Shown here piece after piece: positions 1-21,028 of a stretch of 64,000 nt of DNA (positions are counted from its first letter, which is position 1; each line of letters opens with the position of its first letter). Both the position numbers and the translations under genes were made by a program. The stretch is taken from assembly GCA_012295275.1 (NCBI GenBank), contig CM022679.1:8581669-8645668 (forward strand), given 5' to 3'. This stretch comes from Chrysomallon squamiferum (Eukaryota; Mollusca; Gastropoda; Neomphalida; Peltospiridae). The notes beneath the pieces were generated by a model. That model was not told the DNA's origin. It was given only the letters and a program-made list of their open reading frames with translations, and did no database searches.

Positions 1-310
1 ATGTAAAAGTATGTATGTATAAATGTGTGTTTGTGTGTATCTATTTATATGTATGTAAATACATGTAGTCATACACATACACATGCATGCATGCATTCAA
101 ATGTAGTAGTCATCTTTAGATTTCCTGTTCTAAAATGAAATTATTAACATACATAATTAACATAAACATAAAATTCAGTATTCAGTTTATACTATACAGA
201 ACTAATAACATGAGCTCTTTATTTCTATTCTATGCTACTGCATCATATATCTTAACATACATAATTAACTTTTTAGTCATTCTTTACTCATCATGTATCT
301 TTTTGTCTTA

Positions 311-490
311 TACTTCAGAATATTCTAAATGGGTCTGTTCATTCAAAATATTCTAAATTTGTCTGTCTTCAGAACATTCTAAATACGTCTGTGTCTTCAG
401 AATATTCTAAATTGGTCTTTCTTCAGAATATCCTGAATAGGTCTGTGTCTTCAGAATTACTATAAAAAAGACTGTGTCTTCAAAATACTG
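311..490. repeat. Minisatellite, about 33-bp unit
   Basis: Five to six imperfect head-to-tail copies of a unit around 'cttcagaatattctaaat' followed by 'gtctgtgt'. Copies differ by substitutions and small indels. No function is evident. Confidence 0.8.
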
Positions 491-1722
491 ACTTTAATTA
501 CTTCAGCATTAAATTAATTATATGTTTTGACTTGCTTCACACAAATCATGTGTGTAAATTCCTGTGCTGTTAATGGTTGCAGATTATTACTGATCTAGCA
601 CAGAGGTTGCTTGACGAAGATAACATGTAAGCTATGAAAGTTCTTATTTTATGTTCTCAGGAGTCCATTCACTTATCAGTTTTTGAACCTGATCAAAGAT
701 CATGGCTAATGAAACAATGGACTTGTATACATGGTTGCCAAGTACATGCTGCAACTGATACTGATACTAAACATAGCTCGGGTATATCTGTTGTTAAAAA
801 GTAATTCAGATTTTAAGATTTGTTGATTTTCTGAGATCTGGTGTTCAGGAATTCAGCAGAGTTACAGTGTAAGTTCTGTTTTCAAATTTGAATTTTATAT
901 GCAATTTGTCATCAAATGTATTTCCTTAATGGCTTAAGAAAATAATAATGATAAATGTGAATATGTACATTTTTTTTATATTATTTTTTGTTCACATTTA
1001 TTTAAAAATCAATAGAAGATGAATGCATTATTTTTGTTTATTTAAATTACTAAAGTTAAAAGCAGAAACATATTAGATTGTTTTGCTGTTTGTTATGTAA
1101 TGCATAAATATTACAAACACATTTAAGTAACATGCACCATATGACATATCTGATAAATATTCTGAAATATCACAAAACCTTTATTTGAATATATTATATT
1201 TTAGATTTCAACATCAAGTAGATGATAATTAAAAAAAAAAAAAAAAACTTATTTAGAAAGTGCTGTTAAGTCCAGTTTAATCAGACGCACATATTAAACA
1301 GTATTTCATTCTATATTTTTTTAAATAATTACTTAAATGTACATCTAGTACAATTTATTTTCAAAAATAATTTTATGCTATATAGGTTTTATTTTATTTC
1401 ATTTTATTATTATTTTTTCATTTGCTCAGTTACAAATTTTAAAGACTTTTTCATAACAAATAAAATTGAATTCCTTTATTTTCATACATCGTCACAACTT
1501 ACAACAAAAGCTTGATTCAGTATGAAAAATATTATATAATAAAAGTAGCTAAAATGTATCACATAATAGGCCACAATTATTGAAAACTGAATATTAATTT
1601 AACTTCTTTAATCAGTAGACTGTACACAAAACAGTTTTTGTGATCAAATATATGATGGCATATTTAATTACCTCACTAACTGTAGTAATCCTAACTGTTT
1701 TGATATAATTTTTTTTAATTTG

Positions 1723-1725
<3 letters not shown>

Positions 1726-1766
<41 letters not shown>
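1726..1766. repeat. (TC)n microsatellite
   Basis: About 20 uninterrupted CT dinucleotides, roughly 170 bases upstream of the ACSL coding-exon acceptor. Confidence 0.95.
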
Positions 1767-1769
<3 letters not shown>

Positions 1770-1946
1770 CAGTAGTATCTTTGAGAAAAAAAAAAAGGTA
1801 AAGTAAATGACTATTGCATACAGGTATTTAAACAAATAATATTTCACTTGTAGTTAAAAATCTGGCATTTGGACAGTTTTTCAGATGCACTTTAAGTTTA
1901 ACTTAATTTTTAATGAAGTTATTTCTGTTTTATTTAGGATTATTTA

Positions 1947-12243
<10,297 letters not shown>

Positions 12244-15200
12244 ACACAGGACTACTTGTGTGCTGTATTGTACAAATGAGACTAATTTTGAATAATAATA
12301 ACTGAATTTTAAATATTGAAGCGGTACAGTTTGATGCATTTGGTTTGTGTGGCATGCAGTCTTGTTATAAATGTAGTCCAGAATGATGTCTTACAAAGAT
12401 GGTTTAAATAGAAAGTAAGTCACTTAACAACATGAAAAGAGAATTTTCTTTTTCTAGGTAAAATTTGGAGAAAAGTACACATATTAAGACACTTTTCAAA
12501 AGATTTTTTTTTTCTTCAGTTGATATCAAATGATGATCAAATATTTGTATATAGGTTGTTTTAATTTTCTCTCCTTTTTTTTTGTTGTTGTCGTTGTTGT
12601 TGTTTTTTTTGCAGATAATCAGTGACTGAGTGCTATTTTTACAATTTATGAATAATTTACTGATATATTTGGAATGGTGCAATTATTTTTATCTAGTGAG
12701 GATATGGGTAAAGTGAACTGAGGATATTGAAAACAAAATATCTGCAGCAATTTTACAACATGCATTTTTAAAATTACTACAAAAATATTTTCTGACGTCA
12801 ATGAATATATATTTTGTATGAAGACTGCAAATTAATAATGGAATTATGGTGCATTTTTTACGAAAATAAATATGATTATTTAATACATGAAATATTAATC
12901 TGAAATCATATAAAGAAATTAAAACAACTGATGTTGGATAAATATAAATGGTGAAATGACGCAATTATCATTTTTTATTTATTAGAAAAAAAGATTTTAA
13001 AAAAAGAAGAAGATTTCTGAACAATAATGAAAAGTAAATTATAATATTTGAAGTATTTTACAAAAAAAAAAAAAAAAGATGGGGTTGACATTAAAGAATC
13101 ATGATAAATTGGATTAGATTTTGTATGTGTCTTCTATGTTTATTTGTTCATATTATTTATTTGTCTGTTTTATTGAAGGCTGTAGCTGTTACGCTTCTTT
13201 GATGTAAAAATGACGAATAACCAAATAAAATAATTATTTTTTAACACTGCAGAAAAACTAAATCTACGTATTAGAATGAGAGAGATATAAAAAAAAAAAA
13301 AAATTTTAAATAAGGATTTATTTACCAAAATCATCAGAAAACAATGATAATTTATATCATTTTGATATTATTTAAAAAAATAAAAAATTAAAGGGATTCC
13401 TGGGAACATTTTAAAATTACATAATCAGACAAAAAAATATATAAATGAGCACTTCAGTTGTGTTTTCAGATCAGACAAAAACGTATCAAAATCTTTTTTT
13501 CCCTGTGTTTGAAGATGAACTGTAGATGGTGGGTTAGTGTAAATCTTTAATAAGCTGTGGTAATATTCCTTGCTCTTTCACAGTTGCATATCAACAAAGG
13601 CCAATGACTTGATATTCCAGTTTCTGAAGGGAAATAATGGGTTTTTTAATTTTATTTTCTGGAACCAGTGTGAAAAACATTCCAAGTAAAGTTTTAACAC
13701 AGCTTAATTGGTATTTTGAAGGAAACAGTATATGTTTAGATACATATGTGCTTTTGTGTTTTTTCAGTTTGTTGTGAATGTATACATTTTCTGTTGCTTC
13801 AGTGTTTTAGAATTAGTGTAAGTTAATTTGGGGGTTTTTTTTCTGGGGGAGGGGTGGTTTGGTTAATAAAACTGCATGACTGTAGTTACAAATAAGAAAT
13901 ATAGTAATTCTGTTGTTGGCTTTATTATTATTATTTTGTTTTTTTAAATAACTAATATTATGTATTTGTTTATTATTATTATTATTTTTTTAAACTGCTG
14001 TTCGGTAACAAATAAACACAGATTTTTTATTTATCCATAATTATAGTTCTGTTTTTTCTTTCTTTTCTTTTCTTTACTAATTCTTTTTTCCCTTTTCTGC
14101 TTTATTCTTTCTTTTTAATCTGTATTATTCCTATTTCATTAATTGAATTTAATGTTCTTTGTTATTGTTGTTGTAATTTAATACAATTTTTTTTTAGTAA
14201 CATTTTATTTTCCTAAATAGATTAAATGTGTATGTATTAAAACATGGTTTACCATGGTTACATATAAGTTAGGACTAGTCACTAACTTTGAATGAGTAAT
14301 TTGTGTAAAATCTCAAATTAGTGCTGCATTTGTTGTATTCTTGCAGATGTGCAATAGTTTATATGTTTCAAAACATCACTGTAATTTTCACAGAATTGTA
14401 ATTACAGCAGTTAAAATACTGTGTAATTAAATAATTCTTATATAACAAAGTCAAATTATATATTTTTCCTTTTAAGAAAATCTGTAATAATTTGTAAATA
14501 TGTATTAAAAAATATTATGTATTTAGGCTTTTATAATTGTGTTTTAGATTCCAGTTGAAGGACAGTTCACGTTTTGAAGGGCATTGTTTTGTTGTTTTTT
14601 TGTGTGTGTTATTATTTTTTTTTAATTATTGGTAGTGTAAACAAATTATGAAATGTTTTCTGTCAGCAGAGTAAGTGCTATTTAAATCTTGAAGCATCTT
14701 TTAATGTGAATAAAAAGCTCAACTCATATAATATTTAATCATGCTTTGATGGTTTCTGTTTAAAAAGAATATTATATATTTGCAGTGTAGATATAAATAT
14801 TAGCAAACACAATAATTTATAAATATTTTAAAGTAAAATATTTTCTTTCTTTTTTATTTGTAGTTAAAACCAATAATGAATTTTTTTACATTTTTTTTAA
14901 TTAGTAGTATTTAAAAAAAAAAAAAATCATGATTAAAGTATATTATGCTGTGACGTCACTGAAGCATTCCAGTTTTACATGGATTACAGTTTCCTGTTTT
15001 TAAAACATTGTCAATCAGTTATTCACATATTTATGAAACTTTTTATTATTATTATTATTTTGGGGGGTTTTTGTTCATTTTGTTGTTTCTTTGGAAGTTT
15101 TTTTTTTAAATTGAAACAAAAAGTTTTTCTGAACATTTTTAAAATATTTAAAATGTTAATCGTAGATATTTCCACATTCCTTTGTACATGGAAGTCATTT

Positions 15201-15549
15201 AAATATTTTTAAGACTAATAATTAAAGTAATCTATTAACATTTTGTGGACTTTTATTTATCTATTTATTTATTTATTTTTAATTTTAGTTTCTTAAAGAA
15301 GATCAGGCTTCAAGCTAGGTCTTAATTTTAATCTCAGTAGGACAGAGACATGAATTTTTAAAATATATTCAAATATTTATTTAACAATCTGTATTGAAAT
15401 CCAGGTGAAACAACACAAATAACTTAAAAACTAATTTTTTTGTATCTAACATAAATATTACTTGATTATATTCCTCTCAGTCTTGGTATGACCTTTTTTT
15501 CAAAAGATTTGTTTTGCTTTTTCAAAAAATTTCCTTTTGTTTCACTGAT

Positions 15550-15672
15550 GGTCAACAAGATTTATTTCACTTTGCTTGTTAGACTAAACCCTTTTGAAAG
15601 CATTTTGAAATTATAAAAGCATGTAAATAGGTGCAAAGAAATATCCACATAATTAAAATAATGAAGTAATGA
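15550..15672 (+). repeat. Dispersed repeat, copy A
   Basis: About 115 bases starting 'tttatttcactttgcttg' are clearly similar, in the same orientation, to 20443-20562. Shared blocks include 'ctgaaagg/ttgaaag...attttgaaatt' and 'aattaaaataat'. It resembles an old interspersed element of unknown class. Confidence 0.6.
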
Positions 15673-17034
15673 ATTAGATTTACTAACTGTACTTGTAGTT
15701 AGAACCAAAAAAGTACTTTACACTGAAAAAAACAACAACATTTAATCTTGACCCCATTTTTTCTTTCTTTTTCTTTTTAGTTTTTTTTTCAGATTTATTA
15801 TTATTGTTAGTATTATTACTATTACTATTGTTGTTTACTACTATTATTACTATTATTACTTTTTATAACAACAACACAGGATCAAATATAACATTACTCA
15901 TCCTGTATAATAAACATTTACATTAATATGCAGAATGCTTGACCACTTTTTTATTTTAAATTTATAATTATGTTTGATGTATTTTATTGCTTTGTTTCAA
16001 GGGTGCACTCTTTAAAATTGAAAATGTTGATGTCTACTTTTTTTATTTATACTTTATTGATTTTGTGTGAGTGTTACATAGTCAAAGTCTAGTTTGTACA
16101 TTTGAATATATGTTGTATTTGCTGATTATTTTGGTGTCTCACAATTTCGTAATAATATATATAAATATATACATATTCACATTTATATATATGTTTCTTT
16201 AGTTGTTTTTTTTTTTTGTTAATATTATTTGTCCTGTCTTCATTTTTTTCCTTTTCTTTTCTTCCACTTTTGAAAAGAACAAAACAACAAAATTATTTGC
16301 ATTGTGTATGATTGTAGAAGTTGCTAATTCAGTTTGAATATAGTGTTGAACAGTTTGTTTGGTTTTAGAACAATTTACACTATCATCATGAAAACATTAG
16401 AGTTTTCACAATTCTACATATCCTTATTTTAAACATCACTGTTGATTGATTACAGGATAAAAACAACACACTGTAACAGCAACTGCATGAAACCACATTG
16501 TAGCCTCTTGAGCTGTAAATGACTTTAATAATATAAATATTAAATAAAACTTATCATAATTATTTATTAACTTGAAACAATAAAATTGAAATTCAGTCAT
16601 AAGTTGTGCAGGTATTTGACAAAAGTGAAGAATTTATTTAAAGAATTAGTTGCTCCTTTTTTGGACTAATACCTCTTAATTATTATTATTATTATTATTA
16701 TTATTCATTTTTTTTTTTTTTTTTTTTTTTTTATATATATATATATATATTTCTTTTATATTTGTTTTTATTCTATTATTATATATATGTGACATCACAA
16801 TCAGGATCTATAGAGATAATTTGGGACAGTCTCAGAAATTTCAGTCAGTCCAGAGTTTCTAAAAATGAAATCAGGAGTAGATTAAATTGTAGGACTGCTA
16901 TAAGAAAGAAAACAATATCATTGTTTAATGATAGCTAGTAGAAAATAGGAATTTTTTCAAAATTTTCTTATGCACATTAAATCAGCTATAAGATCCACTG
17001 GATTAAAATTATAAACAAATTACACATTTTCCAC

Positions 17035-17065
<31 letters not shown>

Positions 17066-17639
17066 TTTGCTATCTTTGTATTTAAACATCCCAGTTCATT
17101 TTCATCTGAATTAACCACAGTTCAAATTATAATTATATTGATGTATTAAATTTGTACTGTTATTTTTTATACTTGTATTATAACACTTAATTAAATCTAC
17201 CACTGTCAAAACAAGTTACTGTTACATAAATCAACAGTTAGGTTACCTTCCAACAAAGCATTTTTCTTCCACATTTTGTTGCATTTAGACAGATTTTTTT
17301 TGTGTTTTTTTTCTTGATTTTTGGTTCTGTTTAATGGATTTTGTTTTCTGTATTTAGATAGTTTTGTTCTGTAAGGTAATTCATCGAAAAAAGCTGATGT
17401 TTTGTGGTTCAAGGTAGAAAAATAACATTTGAAATAAAAGATAACAAAAGCCTCATACTGTATGTAGAGTTTTGTTTTGTTATATGTGTCAAAAGCAAAA
17501 ACATATCTTGTTACTGTTTTATTTGGTTCGTTTCCATTTTTCATCATATTTTTACACCCTGTGAATTATCGGCAGAGACAAGAGTACATTTTTTTAAATT
17601 TATATATTTATTTTAAATTTTGAAATGTTAAATAAAAAG

Positions 17640-17720
17640 AAAGAAAAATAATGTGAAGTCGCATCTTGAATCCAGGAACATTTGGTTCTCAACAGCTGAG
17701 CTGAGGTGGTTTTACAAATT
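17640..17720 (-). repeat. tRNA-like (possible SINE) fragment
   Basis: On the minus strand 'ctcagctgttgagaac' resembles a Pol III A box, and 'cctggattcaagatgc' resembles a degenerate B box about 15 bases later. The spacing is too short and no acceptor stem is seen, so it is not a functional tRNA. A decayed tRNA-derived SINE head is possible. Confidence 0.3.
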
Positions 17721-18649
17721 CAGTTTTATCTTCATTTATTAAATTTTTTTAAATTAACTTAAAAAATGATAAATTTTTAAAAAAAATAATGTTTTAGATG
17801 TCAACATTGTCCTTCAATTTATCAAAAAATATCTATTCCTACCCTACCATTCAGCTAGATCCACTTTCAGTTAACACTGTTCCACATTCAAATTGATTCC
17901 TGGTCATAACATTACTACTATTAATGAGTAAGAAATGACCACAATTACTAAAGAATACTATCTTTACCATTTGTACAATAAAAGACAATTTGTGTAATGC
18001 AATACAATCTGACATCTCCCGACTGCATGTGTGGAATGCATAATTTATGATACAGGGAACATGTTCATGTTTTGTAGACAGTTTCACATCTGCCTTACTG
18101 AGGCCATTTTTGAATCATAAGGCTAATTTTAAAAAAGGGTTTCCATTAAAATATTTAGTATTAACAGTAAAATAATATTTTATGGTAAACAACATTGTAT
18201 ACAACTTCTTGTTGTTAAACAAAAAAATTATTAATACATAGGCTATATATCTATACATTTTTCAAGACATTTAGGATGGAATGTTACAGCAGGAATGTTA
18301 CAAGTTGAGCCAAAGTGAAAATGTTTTACAGAAACTAAAGAAATCCCAAAAATGGATATAAAAAGATAATTAATCTAGATGGAAATGTGTAAATTAGTTT
18401 TAATTAAATTCAGCCTTTTATCAGACATATTGAAAATAATATAGTTAAAACAGTATTTTCAACCCACGTTAAAAGAAATTTAGGTTTAATATGAAAGAAA
18501 ATAAAGAAACCATTACAAGACCATTTGAAAAGCTTTTGAGGTTAAATCATGTTAAAAACTTGAAATACAGTAACATCTTTTCTAATTTCGACTATTGTCA
18601 AAAAAATTTAAGTTTCTCTGCATAGAGTGTTGTACTTCATTTATTTTCT

Positions 18650-18737
18650 TTACCAGTAACCAATTTCTTTTTTGGCCTCTTCTAATGATAGACCAAAATA
18701 ATTATATTCTGCTGTGTTGAGAGTAACTCTGGTGTCC
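18650..18737 (-). CDS. Orphan terminal coding exon, unidentified protein
   Basis: On the minus strand a good acceptor (catttttccag) opens an 88-nt exon that starts with one carried-over base and ends at TAA. The peptide is about 28 residues, including TLNTAEYNYFGLSLEEAKKE and ending IGYW. Composition and the neat acceptor-to-stop layout look like the conserved C-terminus of a real protein. I do not recognise the family. It lies 2.3 kb downstream of the NDST stop on the same strand. The sequence does not match NDST C-termini, so it is either the last exon of another gene or an alternative 3' exon. No partner exon was found with confidence. Confidence 0.45.
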
Positions 18738-20229
18738 CTGGAAAAATGAAAGTAATTTATTTCTTAAACCATAGTAAACAAACATTTCCTCCAACCAAAC
18801 AAACTTTTAATGCTGTTCCATATTAGTGTTAGTTAAGATTTCAGTCTGAGGTTAATTGTAGAATCAGTTGGTAAGCCAAAAAAAATATAGTCAGTTACAA
18901 ATGACTCAGAATTCTGAGAAAAAAACCAGTAAAACAAAAAACATCTGCTTTGTATTTTTATATTGACTTTTATTCCCAATATATTATTCACAATACATAT
19001 TTGTAAGTACCTAAAATTTAACCAAAGTTAATAACATATATATAATAATGTTTAAAATGAATATTTGGACACACAAGCTACGAGATGAAAACATTTTAAA
19101 AAGTTATTGTATGAAATACTTCAAGACTAGTCCCAAAGCGTATAAATATAAAAACAAATTATATGAAGACTTGATCAATATGATTATAGACTGATAGCAA
19201 AAATGTTAACTCAAGAAATGAGAGGTGTTAAGAAAATGATTTAAGATAGCTTACTGAGATTAAAAGTAGGTATTTGTCTAAAACAGGATAACACTGTCTC
19301 AATAGCTATATGTTCCTGTCTGATCTTTCTTTATGTCATATTTTTTAATGTTAGAATGCTGTCATATGGAAACCATTGTGTAATAAATTGACAAATGGCA
19401 AAACTGCAATTTTTCAGTCTTTCTAAATAACAAAAAAGAAAGGTAGTGAAAAAGAAAAAGAAAATAACTTTCTTCAAAACAGATGTGAAAAGAAAATATC
19501 ACTGCTATTTCATCACTGAAGTATCAAATTTTCTAAAATTTAATTTTAATTTTTTTATTATTATTTTTGCCCATTTTTTATTTGTAATTTATTCATAAAT
19601 TGGATCGTTTCCTCTTTGCAGTATAGTATTGTAAAGAATACAGACACAAACAGCATTTGTTAAACCAAGGCAAAGAAATAATCATTGGCGTTAGTAGTAG
19701 TTGTTGTACTAGAACTACCTGTTATCATGGGCATACGAGTGAAGAGAGAGATAGGGGAACAGCTGCCCTCACAAATTAATACAGAACAAAAATAGGGCCA
19801 AAGCAAGAAGAAAAAAGAGTATTTCCTCATAACAGAAATGTGGTCATATTACCCTGGTTGAAGGAGTCATAATAATAGTAGAAGTAGTTATAGTAGTAGA
19901 ATTTTTATTTTTTTTTAAAAGAAGAAAAAGTGTATTTGTCTTGCTGTGTATTAAAGAATTAAAAGGCAGAATATTCAGAGCCAGCTCACACCCGCCTTAA
20001 GCTAATTTTAAAAAATCACTAATTTCATTGTTTAAAAAGTCTTAAGTACACGATTTCAATACAAGCCATTGAGTTATACATTTCATACAAATATATTTCT
20101 ACAAAAATACTTTTTTGATTGAACACAGGCAGGATAAGAAAAACCGTTAAAAACCTATAATTAAAATGTAAAATTTGATGAAGCATTTATATCTTTCAAC
20201 TATTGAGTAAACATGGTTTTATCTAAAAA

Positions 20230-20364
20230 CTATTCACAACCAATTTCTCCATCTGTTAATTCTGTCGTTCTCAAAACACATTTCAGTACTCCTGTTCCCA
20301 AAGGCAAACATGGTGATTCTTCACAATTAAAATCCAGATACATGTAACTCATATTTCTTTTCAT
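20230..20364 (-). other. Coding-like open frame, unidentified
   Basis: A 44-residue minus-strand frame ends in TAG at 20230. Its second half (including CEESPCLPLGTGVLKCVLRT) is rich in C, G, P and T and poor in the K/N/I/F bias of random frames here. No convincing splice acceptor or donor was found. It may be a terminal exon, a relic, or part of the NDST 3'UTR that is open by chance. Confidence 0.25.
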
Positions 20365-20442
20365 TGTTTTTGACCAAATTCAGTATGAAAATATACGTAT
20401 CTAAAGCATATTACCATATAAAATGATGTTAGATTACAGCAT

Positions 20443-20562
20443 ATTTTTATTTCACTTTACTTATTAGGCTGAACCCTGCTGAAAGGATTTTGAAATTTGA
20501 AAAGTATGTTGGATAACTGCAAAGAAAAATCAACATATTAATTAAAATAATAAAGTATCAGG
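20443..20562 (+). repeat. Dispersed repeat, copy B
   Basis: Counterpart of 15550-15672 in the same orientation, diverged by substitutions and small indels. Confidence 0.6.
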
Positions 20563-21028
20563 ATAAACAATATTCAGGTTGTACAGATGATTAATATTTG
20601 GTATGTATAAAATGGAATATTGTGGTTTTGGAATTCTTTCTTGCAGGGTGTTTGTGTTAACTTTCATCAAAGAATACATGTATCTGGGATGGTATTTTCA
20701 GGTGCCTGAAAGATCTCAGATTTGATATTACTGGCAGTGTAATACTTAATAATATAAAATATAAAAAGTGTATACTTCAGTTTATACAAAATATTTTGTA
20801 CAAATAAGATATAATGTATTTTTTTTTTTTAATTATCTGTTTCCAGTACCGTCTGGAATCTCGATGATTTTAGTTTTTGATTTTTATTTTTAACTCGTAT
20901 ATTGGTTGTATAAGTTCCTGACACATCCATTCTGTCCAAGAAAAAATATTTAAAAAACAAATTTCAATCATTAATGTGGATTTTGTTCGTCTAATGTTGT
21001 TGTTTTTTCTTTTATTTCTTTCAAACTA

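Larger units (their letters stand above)
1..1937. other. Non-coding flank upstream of ACSL
   Basis: AT-rich sequence with no supported coding exon. It holds a short tandem repeat at about 311-490, a poly(A) tract near 1231-1247 and a (TC)n run at 1726-1766. A splice acceptor ends at 1937, just before the first ACSL coding exon, so at least one 5'UTR exon should lie in this stretch or further left. I could not place it. Confidence 0.6.
12244..18649. other. ACSL 3' region and intergenic spacer
   Basis: No supported coding exon. The first part should contain the ACSL 3'UTR. Several AATAAA hexamers occur (for example near 13223), but none can be chosen from sequence alone. Simple repeats include TTA near 16679-16704, T and TA runs to about 16750, and a long A run at about 17034-17062. 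The longest open frames, such as one of 113 codons on the minus strand at 17206-17547, have K/N/F-rich composition expected by chance in AT-rich DNA. Confidence 0.6.
18738..21028. other. Spacer between orphan exon and NDST stop
   Basis: Mostly AT-rich non-coding sequence that should include the NDST 3'UTR. It holds a copy of the dispersed repeat (20443-20562) and one coding-like minus-strand frame (20230-20364), listed separately. Confidence 0.5.

Noticed and set aside
17206..17547. 113-codon minus-strand frame
   Set aside because: K/N/F-rich, no splice signals or recognisable motif, overlaps another chance frame on the plus strand; expected occasionally in 6 kb of spacer.
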